From NCBI RefSeq assembly GCF_013394855.1, contig NZ_JABMLK010000001.1, positions 2,003,501 through 2,067,500 on the forward strand: 64,000 nucleotides of DNA, read 5' to 3'. Both the position numbers and the translations under genes were made by a program. The notes under the pieces were generated by a model. The model saw only the letters and a list, made by a program, of their open reading frames with translations. It was not told the origin of the DNA and did no database searches. The DNA comes from Limnobaculum xujianqingii (GTDB taxonomy: Bacteria > Pseudomonadota > Gammaproteobacteria > Enterobacterales > Enterobacteriaceae). Shown here piece by piece: positions 8,673-16,720 of the stretch. The stretch's first letter is position 1, and the number at the start of each line of letters is the position of its first letter.

Positions 8673-9771
8673 TTATAGCCCAGCTTTTAAGCTTGCTTCA
8701 ATAAATCTGTCCAGGTCGCCATCTAATACGGCCTGAGTATTACGGGTTTCAACGCCGGTACGTAAATCTTTGATGCGTGAATCATCCAGTACATAAGAAC
8801 GAATCTGGCTACCCCATCCGATATCCGATTTGTTATCTTCCATTACCTGCTTATCCGCATTTTTCTTTTGCATCTCATACTCATACAACTTAGCTTTCAG
8901 CTGTCGCATGGCCTGATCTTTATTCTTATGCTGAGAGCGGTCATTCTGGCACTGCACCACAATATTGGTCGGCATATGGGTAATGCGTACCGCAGATTCG
9001 GTTTTGTTAACGTGCTGACCACCGGCACCGGAAGCGCGGTATACGTCAATGCGTAAATCCGCCGGGTTGATATCAATATCAATGTCATCGTCCACTTCCG
9101 GATAGACGAAAGCAGAACTGAATGAGGTATGACGACGGCCACCGGAGTCAAACGGGCTCTTACGCACTAAACGATGAACGCCGGTTTCGGTGCGCAGCCA
9201 GCCATAAGCATAATCACCAATAACTTTAATGGTGGCTGATTTAGTACCTGCCACATCACCATCAGACTCTTCAATCATTTCGGTTTTGAAGCCTTTGGCT
9301 TCAGCCCAGCGCAGGTACATCCGTACCAGCATGCTGGCCCAGTCCTGGGCTTCAGTACCGCCAGAACCAGCCTGAATATCAATATAACAATCGGCGCTGT
9401 CATATTCGCCGGAGAACATACGGCGGAACTCTAACTGGGCTAATTTATCTTCCAGCAAATTGACTTCTTCAATCGTCTCATTAAAAGTGTCTTCGTCATC
9501 CGCTTCTACTGCCAGTTCCAGCAGCCCGGTGACATCTTCAACACCCTGCTCAATTTGATCGATTGTTTCTACGATAGCTTCAAGGGAAGAACGTTCTTTA
9601 CCCAGTGCCTGAGCGCGCTCTGGCTCATTCCAGACATCAGGTTGTTCTAGTTCTGCATTGACCTCTTCCAGACGTTCCTTCTTGGCATCATAGTCAAAGA
9701 TACCCCCGAAGAACCGCTGTCCGCTCGGACAGATCCTGGATCTGGTTTTTTACCGGATTAATTTCAAACAT
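8673..9771 (-). CDS. prfB: peptide chain release factor 2 (RF2), with programmed +1 frameshift
   Basis: RF2 recognises UGA and UAA stop codons. The gene starts at ATG 9771 ([10 protein letters not shown]), reads 25 codons and meets an in-frame TGA at 9694-9696. Skipping the T at 9696 gives GAC TAT GAT and a frame that stays open to 8673, for a total of 365 residues, exactly the E. coli length. The stop-recognition SPF tripeptide (RKSPFDSGG) and the catalytic GGQ (SGAGGQHVN) are intact. The residue four before the first G of GGQ-flanking GAGGQ is Ala (YRASGAGGQ), as in most bacteria, unlike the Thr of E. coli K-12. Gene callers that ignore the frameshift start it falsely at 9458. Confidence 0.97.
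9694..9711 (-). promoter_or_regulatory. prfB autoregulatory +1 frameshift signal
   Basis: On the minus strand the sequence reads CGG GGG TAT CTT TGA C: an internal Shine-Dalgarno-like GGGGG, the slippery CTT codon and the in-frame TGA followed by C (a weak termination context). This is the classic RF2 feedback device: low RF2 lets ribosomes slip from CUU to UUU and continue. Confidence 0.96.
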
Positions 9772-9936
9772 GATTTGTACTTACCATTACGTCGTATACG
9801 TTGACAGGATTTTTATCATAAACGAGTAATTCTATCGGATCTGAGCTGCGGAATATAGCCGAAACAGGGGCTTTTTATGCATCTTGCTGTTGAATAATGA
9901 GTTGAATGTAAGAGGAACGGAAAATACGTAAGAAAA

Positions 9937-9964
9937 GTTACCGAACAAATTCATGTTCGGTAAC
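9937..9964. other. perfect hairpin upstream of prfB
   Basis: GTTACCGAACA (9937-9947) pairs perfectly with TGTTCGGTAAC (9954-9964) over a 6-base loop. On the minus strand it is followed by TTTTCTT, so it could terminate antisense transcription coming from the accessory block toward prfB, or act as an operator. No gene was seen in 9772-10065. Confidence 0.5.
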
Positions 9965-10065
9965 CAATTATTATCATTCTCTATTCAAATTAAGCTGATA
10001 AATCTCGTACACTACCCGGCTAACGAATATGTCTATTCCAATTTGCTTACCAGAAAGAAGGCATT

Positions 10066-12081
10066 ATGTGGTTTTTCAGATTTCGACAAGCTTTTGTCGC
10101 GCTTTTATTGCCCTGGCTATTGGCGGTATTGACTCAAACCGCAGGCAGAACTTATCTGCTATCAGCTTACGGTTCGAACGAAATTCTGGCGGGTTTCGAT
10201 TCTGATGTAACACGGATGTTTTGGATCGGTGGTCTGTTTGATATTCGGATCGCCAGTCTGCTGTTTATTCCCTGCCTGTTGATTGCCGCCTTGTTGGCGG
10301 TAAGTCAGCGCAGCTTTCATTTTTGGCAGCGCTTCTGGCCCTGGCTGGCAACGTTATTAAGCACGCTGGTACTGACGATCACCGTTGGCAATATCTTTTA
10401 CTATGCCACCTACGATCGGGCGATTGATATCTTTGTCTTTGGGCTGATTGAAGACGATACAGTCGCCGTATTAACCACCATGTGGCAGGACTATCCGGTT
10501 ATTCGTGGTCTGTTGGGTTTGGGGCTGTTTGCCCTGTTGGTTTTCTGGCTTTATCGTCGCTGGCAGCGTTGGCTGAGTGCTAAACCAGAACATCGCCTTA
10601 GTCTGCCAGTCGGTGCGTTAACTACCCTGCTGATTCTGGCTATTGGCTTTGTTGGAATGCGCGGATCTGTGGGTACCTTCCCTCTGCGTCAGTCAGATGC
10701 GCAGGTTTCCGAACTCAAAATGTTAAATATGCTAACGCCTAACGGGTTGATGGCTCTCAATTGGGCGTTTAAAGCTCACAGCGAGAATAACCATTTTGCC
10801 GAGGCCTCTGACCAACAAGGGCAGGAACTGTTGAGTCGTTTTCTGGATAAACCAACCCCAGCCGGACTGGCACCATTTATGGCCAAAACCGACGTTAATT
10901 CAGTGGCGAAACAAACTCCGCCTAATGTGGTTTTCGCCGTAATGGAGAGCATGGGCTATTACCTTGAAAGTTACGATCGTCCGGATCGCGATCTGTTTGG
11001 TGCGTTAAAACAGCATTGGGTCAGCGACTGGCGTTTTGAACGTTTTATCTCGGAAGGTGATGGTACTATCGATAGCTTAAGCCGCTTTTTTGTCCGTAGT
11101 CCGATGAGCGGTATTACGCAGTCCAGCGCTCAATCCCTCGATTTTGCCAGTAATATGTTTAAGCCCTGGTTGGCTAATGGCTATAAGGTGGTTTTCGTTA
11201 CTTCCGGTAATGGCTCATGGCGGAACCTTAACCAGTTTCTTTCTCATCTTGGGGTTAGCGAATTCATGGAGCAAAACGGCCTGAAAAAACGCTATCCCGA
11301 AGCGCAGTTAGGAACCTGGGGTGTGCCGGATGAATTTATGTTCCGCTACATTGAAGAGCGGCTGGCAGAAGCAGATAAAAAAGGTGAGCATGTGCTGATT
11401 ATGTCCATGTCCACCACTCATCATCCTCCTTATAAAACACCGGATGGCTACCAGAAAACCCAAATCGTACTGAATGATGCAGAAAAGCAGCGCCTGAGCA
11501 ATCTGGCAACCGGTGAGACTCTTGACGAAGTGATGCAGACCCTGCGTTACACCAACGATCAACTGGGGCAGTTTATCAGTTGGGTGAAATCACAGCCGTT
11601 AGGCGCCCGTACCATTATCGCCGCCACCGGCGACCATAATATTCGCGGGATTGGTTATCCTGATACCCGTGAGCGAGTGCTGGGGCACGGAGTACCGTTC
11701 TATCTGTATGTTCCACAGGCCTATCGTCAACAGAGTTATTTCGATGCTGCTCGTGTTGGTAGCCACAAGGATATCTGGCCAACTCTGTATCAATTGAGCC
11801 TGTCGGATACGCCATACTATAAAACTGGCTGCAATCTGCTGGCAGAACATCTGGATGATACCTGGTGTCAGGGTTACAACCCGGAAGCGATTATTACTCT
11901 GCAGGGCGCTTATCTTTTGACGGACAAAGGTGAATATCAGCCATGGGCTTCCGATAAAGGTCTGCTGTTGGGAGAACCTCAAGCTATGACTCCGGAACAA
12001 CAGAAGCAGTTTAACCGCTGGAGTGGGTTTACTGATTTGTTGTTGTGGCAGTTGAACAGGCAGGTACATAAGCAGCAGTAG
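10066..12081 (+). CDS. LTA-synthase-family sulfatase-like membrane protein
   Basis: A 671-residue inner-membrane protein. Five or so hydrophobic segments fill residues 1-210, followed by a periplasmic alkaline-phosphatase-superfamily domain (about 285-600). Visible motifs are VVFAVMESMG (first metal ligand), GDGTIDSLSR with the Thr near 334 as the likely nucleophile, SMSTTHHPPY, and AATGDHN with the Asp-His metal pair. Such proteins transfer phosphoglycerol or phosphoethanolamine to envelope glycans or lipids; the true substrate is not known. ATG 10066 follows AAGAAGG. It sits alone at the left edge of the prfB-recJ insertion. Confidence 0.85.
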   Translation: MWFFRFRQAFVALLLPWLLAVLTQTAGRTYLLSAYGSNEILAGFDSDVTRMFWIGGLFDIRIASLLFIPCLLIAALLAVSQRSFHFWQRFWPWLATLLSTLVLTITVGNIFYYATYDRAIDIFVFGLIEDDTVAVLTTMWQDYPVIRGLLGLGLFALLVFWLYRRWQRWLSAKPEHRLSLPVGALTTLLILAIGFVGMRGSVGTFPLRQSDAQVSELKMLNMLTPNGLMALNWAFKAHSENNHFAEASDQQGQELLSRFLDKPTPAGLAPFMAKTDVNSVAKQTPPNVVFAVMESMGYYLESYDRPDRDLFGALKQHWVSDWRFERFISEGDGTIDSLSRFFVRSPMSGITQSSAQSLDFASNMFKPWLANGYKVVFVTSGNGSWRNLNQFLSHLGVSEFMEQNGLKKRYPEAQLGTWGVPDEFMFRYIEERLAEADKKGEHVLIMSMSTTHHPPYKTPDGYQKTQIVLNDAEKQRLSNLATGETLDEVMQTLRYTNDQLGQFISWVKSQPLGARTIIAATGDHNIRGIGYPDTRERVLGHGVPFYLYVPQAYRQQSYFDAARVGSHKDIWPTLYQLSLSDTPYYKTGCNLLAEHLDDTWCQGYNPEAIITLQGAYLLTDKGEYQPWASDKGLLLGEPQAMTPEQQKQFNRWSGFTDLLLWQLNRQVHKQQ

Positions 12082-12161
12082 TTGGGAGAGTTGGTTAGAT
12101 CGGTATGGTGAGTGATGTGGTGTATTGAGATAGAACAAATTTGGTAAATTGGCATTCATAA

Positions 12162-12361
12162 ATATTCCGGCCGTAAATGCATTATTGCGTATATTGGTAT
12201 AGTGCTCGGCCGGAAGACCATTTGTACTTGGCTCTGGAGTGCGTCGGGCCTACCTTTCCTAGGGCGCTCCGGCAGCTAAAGCTGCTACGACCCCAACGGA
12301 CAACGCTTGCGTTGCCCCGAAGGGCAGGCGCTAGCCTGTAAAGCTCTCCCTCCGATTGGCT
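12162..12361 (+). repeat. structured intergenic repeat, copy 2 (longest, with extra hairpins)
   Basis: Same element as at 1493. CCGGCCG (12167-12173) pairs with CGGCCGG (12207-12213). GGAGTGC (12236-12242) can pair with GCGCTCC (12264-12270) around GGGCCTA...CCTAGG. The cassette GGCAGCTAAAGCTGC and TACGACCCCAACG follow. This copy alone carries an insertion of about 45 bp with two further perfect hairpins, CAACGCTTGCGTTG and CAGGCGCTAGCCTG, before the tail CTCTCCCTCCGATTGGCT. It fills most of the 413-bp gap between the sulfatase and the MarR gene. Confidence 0.88.
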
Positions 12362-12430
12362 ATTTATAATAGTAGATACTTAACTATCAAAGTTTCTCAT
12401 CAATTTGGTCTATCACTGGCCAGAAATTAA

Positions 12431-12479
12431 TTGACCCGCTGTTTTGGATTGACTATGGTGTATATACACCATAGTCAAT
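12431..12479 (+). promoter_or_regulatory. promoter and 32-bp perfect palindromic operator of the MarR-MFS pair
   Basis: 12448-12479 is a perfect 32-bp palindrome; its left half reads ATTGACTATGGTGTAT. A plausible promoter overlaps it: TTGACC (12431-12436), 17 bp, then TATGGT (12454-12459). The -10 lies inside the palindrome and the MarR start is 15 bp downstream, the expected layout for autorepression by a dimeric MarR protein. Binding is inferred. Confidence 0.78.
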
Positions 12480-12494
12480 AACGGGGTTTATATC

Positions 12495-12914
12495 ATGCAA
12501 ATAGCACTTCCTCAGGATCCCTGTTTATGTATCCGTATGCGTCGGGCGGCACAAAGAATGACCGACTATTATGACAAAACGCTGTTACCCAGTGGTATTA
12601 GTGTTAATCAGTACTCACTGCTGATTAATATCGCTCGCCTTGGGGAATGTGGTACGGGTGAGCTGGCGGAAAAAGTTGGATTGGAGAAAAGCACTCTGGT
12701 ACGTACGTTAAAACCGCTGCTTACCGCAGAACTAATTGCCGATGCTTCTGCTGATGAAAGCCGTAAACGTCGTCTTAGCCTGACCTCAAAAGGTGAGTAC
12801 ACACTACAAAAAGCTATTCCTCTGTGGCAGCAGGCTCAAAGCAAATTTAAGCAACAGCTCGGCGAAGAGTATGAAAGCCTGATGGGCTTTTTCAATACCG
12901 CCAATACGCTATAA
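12495..12914 (+). CDS. MarR-family transcriptional regulator
   Basis: A 139-residue MarR-type winged-helix protein. The dimerisation helices flank a central HTH (LGECGTGELAEKVGLEKSTLVRTLKPLLTAEL-type region, about residues 52-82) and a wing with DESRKRRLSLTSKGE. CLCIRMRRAAQ near the N-terminus holds two Cys residues that could be redox- or ligand-sensing, though this is speculative. It is 35 bp upstream of an MFS transporter on the same strand, the usual regulator-exporter/importer pair, and its start is right behind a perfect palindrome. It is distinct from HpaR at 14460. Confidence 0.9.
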   Translation: MQIALPQDPCLCIRMRRAAQRMTDYYDKTLLPSGISVNQYSLLINIARLGECGTGELAEKVGLEKSTLVRTLKPLLTAELIADASADESRKRRLSLTSKGEYTLQKAIPLWQQAQSKFKQQLGEEYESLMGFFNTANTL

Positions 12915-12949
12915 CGTGACTAATTACCTGACGATAAAAGGAATATCCA

Positions 12950-14227
12950 TTGAGTAATCACGATAATACCAGGCCTTCAGGATTGAGCGATTCCCCTTCT
13001 CGTTCGCCCAACATGTGGCTACCTATTATTCTGGCCAGTATTATCCTGATGGTTACCATGGGGATTCGCCAGACGGTCGGGTTGTTTGTTCATCCGATTA
13101 TTGAAACTACTGCCATGAGCATCGCTGAAGTCAGTATGGCGCTGGCTATTGGTCAACTGATGTGGGGAGCTTTTCAGCCACTGTTTGGTGCCTGGGCTGA
13201 TAAAAAGGGTGCTCTCCCTGTGTTGATTGTAGGCGCGGTGCTGATAGCCATGGGGCAAATAGGGACCTTATGGGCCTCTTCGTTTGTTCCACTGACTTTA
13301 GCTCAGGGGCTTTTTAGCCCGGCAGGCGCAGCAGCCGGGAGTTTTTCGGTGTTAATTGGTATTGTTGCCAGTCGTTTGCCAACGGATAAAGGCTCAGTAG
13401 CCAGCGGTCTTATTAACGCCGGTGGTTCCATGGGGCAATTCATTTTTGCACCGCTGGTTCAGGCGCTGGTGAGTCTGCGCGGTATGTCATCTGGTTTGCT
13501 CTTTCTGGCGTGTTCTGCGCTGGTTACTATCATTCCTTCATGGTTGCTTTGCCGAAATGGAAAAATAGCCAAACCTCACCATTCTGCCGTTCCGGTACAA
13601 AATCCTCAGGTCGAAATTGGGCTAAAGCAGCAGATCAAAGCGGCATTTCGCAACCCCAGTTATTTGCTATTGCACGCTGGATTTCTCACCTGCGGTTTTC
13701 ATGTCGCCTTTCTTACCACCCACTTACCGGGAGAGGTTAGCCTGTGCGGGCATGATGCTTCGGTCTCTGCTGTGAGCTTGTCTCTTATTGGTTTGTGTAA
13801 TATTGCGGGTAGTATCTTTGCCGGAATTCTGGGTAAGCGCTTTCAGATGAAATATATTCTGGCAGTGCTGTATGCCTCACGCGCGTTGATGATAGCCATT
13901 TATCTGATGTCACCTAAAACAGAGCTGACATTCTACATTTTTGCTGCCGCTACGGGTCTCACCTGGCTGGCGACGGTTCCGCCGACTGCGGGTATTGTCG
14001 GTAAACTATTTGGTACACGTTATCTGGCAACCTTATTTGGGTTTACGCTGTTTACCCATCAGATTGGTGCTTTTTTTGGGGCCTGGCTGGGTGGGCTGGC
14101 AATGCAGTATGAAGGCAATCTGTTGTGGGTATGGTATGCCGATATTGCGTTGGCGTTGCTGGCAGCGGTGGTTAATTTGCCGATTAAGGAGAGAAGTGAG
14201 GTGGTCTCGCTGCGAGCTGCGTCATAA
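12950..14227 (+). CDS. major facilitator superfamily transporter (OFA/MCT-like)
   Basis: A 425-residue, 12-TM MFS carrier. The first half contains GIRQTVGLFVHPI and the cytoplasmic loop signature FGAWADKKGALPVL; the second half includes the LSLIGLCNIAGSIFAGILGKRF-type TM7-8 region. The TTG start at 12950 is backed by AAAAGGA nine bases upstream; an internal ATG (residue 22) is the alternative. Its substrate is unknown. Position next to the hpa cluster could suggest an aromatic or organic acid, but HpaX is already present as the 4-HPA permease, and the pair has its own regulator. Confidence 0.85.
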   Translation: MSNHDNTRPSGLSDSPSRSPNMWLPIILASIILMVTMGIRQTVGLFVHPIIETTAMSIAEVSMALAIGQLMWGAFQPLFGAWADKKGALPVLIVGAVLIAMGQIGTLWASSFVPLTLAQGLFSPAGAAAGSFSVLIGIVASRLPTDKGSVASGLINAGGSMGQFIFAPLVQALVSLRGMSSGLLFLACSALVTIIPSWLLCRNGKIAKPHHSAVPVQNPQVEIGLKQQIKAAFRNPSYLLLHAGFLTCGFHVAFLTTHLPGEVSLCGHDASVSAVSLSLIGLCNIAGSIFAGILGKRFQMKYILAVLYASRALMIAIYLMSPKTELTFYIFAAATGLTWLATVPPTAGIVGKLFGTRYLATLFGFTLFTHQIGAFFGAWLGGLAMQYEGNLLWVWYADIALALLAAVVNLPIKERSEVVSLRAAS

Positions 14228-14242
14228 TACAAAGTTCTGTGG

Positions 14243-14401
14243 GTATTCCGGCCGTAACTACTATGAGCGAATATTATTGTGGTGCTCGGCCGGAAGGGCA
14301 TCTGTACTTGGCATTGGAGTGCGTCGGGCCTAGTCCGCCTAGGGGCGCTCCGGCAGCTAAAGCTGCTACGACCCCAACGGCGGCCTCTCCCTCCGATTGG
14401 C
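14243..14401 (+). repeat. structured intergenic repeat, copy 3
   Basis: CCGGCCG (14248-14254) pairs with CGGCCGG (14287-14293) across 32 bases. GGAGTGC ... GCGCTCC forms the second stem with one G-U type pair, the cassette is GGCAGCTAAAGCTGC, and the tail is CTCTCCCTCCGATTGGCT. It fills the gap between the convergent MFS and hpaR genes. It is the closest relative of copy 2, without the extra hairpins. Confidence 0.88.
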
Positions 14402-14459
14402 TACGCTCCCCAATAAATACTTACTCTCTTAACCAGAGAGTTATCCAAACGCTGTCTTT

Positions 14460-14924
14460 TTAATTCACTGATTTTTCAGCAATCTGCTCACTATTCCCGT
14501 TATCCACTACTGCAATAAACCGTTCCAGCAGTACCATGAGTTCTCCCAGTTTTTCTTCGGAGAAGCTGCTTTCTATTTGGCGGTAGCCTTTTTCAATGTG
14601 TTCTTTTGCCTGTTGGTATACCTGGTGGCCTTTATCGGTTAGTGAGACGTAGAGTTTGCGCTGATCGTTGAGGGGTTTAAGGCGGATGATTAAGCCGTCG
14701 CGTTCCATGCGCGATAAAATTCCTGTCAGGCTGGGGCGCAGAATGCAGGTTTGTTTTGCCAGAAGGTGAAAATCACAGGAGTGCATTTCTGCCAATACCC
14801 GAATGATACGCCACTGCTGCTCCGTCAGATTATATTCATTGAGGATTGGACGGAAAAAACCCATTGCAGCTTCACGCGCTTGCAACAGGGCAATGGTCAG
14901 GGACTCGTGCATAAGGTATTTCAC
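14460..14924 (-). CDS. hpaR: HpaR, MarR-family repressor of homoprotocatechuate degradation
   Basis: A 154-residue MarR-type regulator matching HpaR almost throughout its core (SLTIALLQAREAAM, LTEQQWRIIRVLAE, TCILRPSLTGILSRMERDGL, LKPLNDQRKLYVSLT). HpaR represses the hpa meta-cleavage operon, with 4-hydroxyphenylacetate-type ligands as inducers. It is divergent from hpaG1, so the 393-bp gap contains both promoters. The start may be ATG 14924 or ATG 14912; the latter aligns with the E. coli start (MHES for MHDS). Confidence 0.95.
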   Translation of the reverse strand: MKYLMHESLTIALLQAREAAMGFFRPILNEYNLTEQQWRIIRVLAEMHSCDFHLLAKQTCILRPSLTGILSRMERDGLIIRLKPLNDQRKLYVSLTDKGHQVYQQAKEHIEKGYRQIESSFSEEKLGELMVLLERFIAVVDNGNSEQIAEKSVN

Positions 14925-15075
14925 TCTCGGTTAAACTTCAGATAACTCACATCAGTATGGCATGTAAAACCAGATATTCACTTCGGTCTGATACGTCCAA
15001 CTCAGCCTCACCACCATTCTACAGGGTGCTTTTCCAGCCATATTAACCATTTAACCTAATCTCTGCAGTAAAAAT

Positions 15076-15093
15076 TCAATTAAATATTAATGA
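15076..15093. promoter_or_regulatory. candidate second HpaR operator (imperfect)
   Basis: TCAATTAAATATTAATGA matches the perfect palindrome at 15246-15263 at 15 of 18 positions and lies on the hpaR side of the divergent region. Both being HpaR sites is inferred from their similarity and positions; AT-rich surroundings weaken the case. Confidence 0.45.
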
Positions 15094-15180
15094 TAAAAAT
15101 AAGAGCTGAATCGCGCAAACAATTATTAACAAATTATCTTATTGATAATTAAGATTAATATTAATTTATTGTAAATACAT

Positions 15181-15239
15181 TGTTACTTTGATCACAATGT
15201 TTAAACGTTTATTTGATCGCCACGAGACATGCGTATAAA
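15181..15239 (+). promoter_or_regulatory. CRP-like site and candidate promoter of the hpaG1 operon
   Basis: TGTTA-CTTTGA-TCACA (15181-15196) matches the CRP consensus TGTGA-N6-TCACA at 9 of 10 positions. Downstream are TTGATC (15213-15218) and TATAAA (15234-15239), separated by 15 bp, a reasonable if short promoter. Catabolite control of hpa genes is known in E. coli W, which fits. Confidence 0.55.
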
Positions 15240-15244
15240 TAGAT

Positions 15245-15264
15245 ATCATTAATATATTAATGAT
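15245..15264. promoter_or_regulatory. 20-bp palindrome, candidate HpaR operator
   Basis: ATCATTAATATATTAATGAT is a perfect 20-bp palindrome 5 bp downstream of the candidate -10, where a bound repressor would block initiation of the hpaG1 operon. Confidence 0.6.
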
Positions 15265-15285
15265 TAACTCAAGTGAGGTAATCGG

Positions 15286-15312
15286 ATGAAAATGATTTGC
15301 AACCGAGGATGA
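15286..15312 (+). CDS. possible 8-codon leader peptide before hpaG1
   Basis: ATG AAA ATG ATT TGC AAC CGA GGA TGA encodes MKMICNRG and has its own GAGG ribosome binding site (15275-15278). Its last codons contain the GAGGA that serves hpaG1 as Shine-Dalgarno, so its translation could influence hpaG1 initiation. Very short ORFs arise by chance, so this is tentative. Confidence 0.3.
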   Translation: MKMICNRG

Positions 15313-15317
15313 CGTTC

Positions 15318-15953
15318 ATGAAGAACAATGTGTTTGCAGTAGCCCTGAATCATAAAAGTCAGCTTGCTGTCTGGAGCAGTGCATTTCAGCAGCCGCCCTA
15401 TCAGGCGCTGCCTAAAACGCCGGTATGGTTTATTAAACCGCACAACACCCAAATTGGACCTCTGGCTCCTATCCCTTATCCATCGGGTGAACCAGAAGTG
15501 CTGAGTGGTGCCACGCTGGCAGTAGTGATTGGTAAAACAGCACGCAAAGTTCCGGTTGGAGAAGCCTTGGCCTATATCGCCGGTTATGCGCTGGCTAACG
15601 ACATTAGTCTGCCGGAAACCAGTTTCTATCGCCCGGCTATTAAAGCCAAATGTTGCGATGGCTTCTGCCCGATTGGCGAAACCGTTGCGGGTATCAATCC
15701 TGAGCAATTAACTATTTTCACTGAAGTTAACGGCAACGAAGTTGACCGTTGGAATACCGCTGACCTCCTGCGTTCCGCCAGTGAACTGGTTGCTGCTCTG
15801 AGTGATTTCGCCACGTTGCAACCGGGAGACAAAATTCTGATTGGTACCCCTCATCAACGCGCCAGGATTCATCCCGGAGACCGGGTTACCGTTCGTGCCG
15901 AAGGAATGCCTGATTTAACCAATATCGTGATGCAACAAGGAGCTGCTGTATGA
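15318..15953 (+). CDS. hpaG1: HpaG1, 4-hydroxyphenylacetate degradation bifunctional isomerase/decarboxylase, N-terminal-type subunit
   Basis: A 211-residue FAH-superfamily protein corresponding to the N-terminal half of E. coli HpaG (NNVFAVALNHKSQL, WFIKPHNTQIG, VLSGATLAVVIGKTA, SFYRPAIKAKCCDGFCPIGE). In E. coli one 429-residue protein holds both halves; here they are separate genes overlapping by 4 bp. Together they decarboxylate 5-oxo-pent-3-ene-1,2,5-tricarboxylate and isomerise the product to 2-oxo-hept-3-ene-1,7-dioate. Start ATG 15318 aligns with the E. coli start and has GAGGA eight bases upstream; an upstream TTG at 15297 is unlikely. Confidence 0.93.
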   Translation: MKNNVFAVALNHKSQLAVWSSAFQQPPYQALPKTPVWFIKPHNTQIGPLAPIPYPSGEPEVLSGATLAVVIGKTARKVPVGEALAYIAGYALANDISLPETSFYRPAIKAKCCDGFCPIGETVAGINPEQLTIFTEVNGNEVDRWNTADLLRSASELVAALSDFATLQPGDKILIGTPHQRARIHPGDRVTVRAEGMPDLTNIVMQQGAAV

Positions 15954-16720
15954 GACACGCCCGTATTCAATATCAGAACCAGCCTTATCAGGTCACGATC
16001 GACGATCAACAGCGAGCGATACTGGCAGACGGTACTCAGCTTGCAGCAGGCAGCTTTGAATGGCTACCGCCGGCAGATGGCACCCTGTTTGCATTAGGTC
16101 TGAACTATGCAGACCACGCTGCCGAGCTGGAGTTTAAAGCGCCGGAAGAGCCGCTGATCTTTATTAAGGCCTCCAATACGTTGACTGGCCACCAGCAGGT
16201 GAGCGTTCGCCCTGATAACGTTGATTACATGCATTACGAATCGGAACTGGTGGTGGTGATAGGTAAAACCGCCCGCAATGTCAGCCGTGAGCAAGCCATG
16301 GAATATGTAGGTGGTTACACGGTATGTAATGACTATGCCATCCGCGATTATCTGGAGAATTACTACCGCCCTAATCTGCGAGTGAAAAGCCGCGATACCC
16401 TGACGCCTATTGGCCCATGGATTGTGGACAAAGAAGACGTTGCCGATCCGCATAACCTGACGCTCACCACTCACGTCAATGGCGAACTGCGCCAGAAAGG
16501 ATCTACCAAAGATCTGATTTTCGACATTCCTTTTCTGATCGCTTACCTGAGCCAGTTTATGACACTACAGCCAGGGGACATGATCGCGACCGGTACGCCA
16601 AAAGGCCTCTCTGATGTCGTGCCCGGTGATGAAGTGATTGTTGAAGTAGAAGGCGTAGGACGCCTGAGCAACCGGATTGTAAGTGAAACTGAATATGAGG
16701 AAACCCTGTCATGCAAATGA
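15950..16720 (+). CDS. hpaG2: HpaG2, bifunctional isomerase/decarboxylase, C-terminal-type subunit
   Basis: A 256-residue FAH-fold protein equal to the C-terminal half of E. coli HpaG: GTLFALGLNYADHAAELEFK, DYMHYESELVVVIGK with the Glu metal ligands, YTVCNDYAIRDYLENYYRPN, MIATGTPKGLSDVVPGD. It begins in the ATGA overlap with hpaG1, indicating coupled translation in equal amounts, and it overlaps hpaE by 10 bp. The first 45 or so residues precede the part that aligns with the fused enzyme and form the domain's own N-terminus. The metal-binding residues appear to sit in this subunit. Confidence 0.95.
   Translation: MRHARIQYQNQPYQVTIDDQQRAILADGTQLAAGSFEWLPPADGTLFALGLNYADHAAELEFKAPEEPLIFIKASNTLTGHQQVSVRPDNVDYMHYESELVVVIGKTARNVSREQAMEYVGGYTVCNDYAIRDYLENYYRPNLRVKSRDTLTPIGPWIVDKEDVADPHNLTLTTHVNGELRQKGSTKDLIFDIPFLIAYLSQFMTLQPGDMIATGTPKGLSDVVPGDEVIVEVEGVGRLSNRIVSETEYEETLSCK

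Noticed and set aside
9458..9458. RF2 starting at the ATG at 9458
   Set aside because: Homology continues upstream and the +1 frameshift site restores the full-length protein from 9771.
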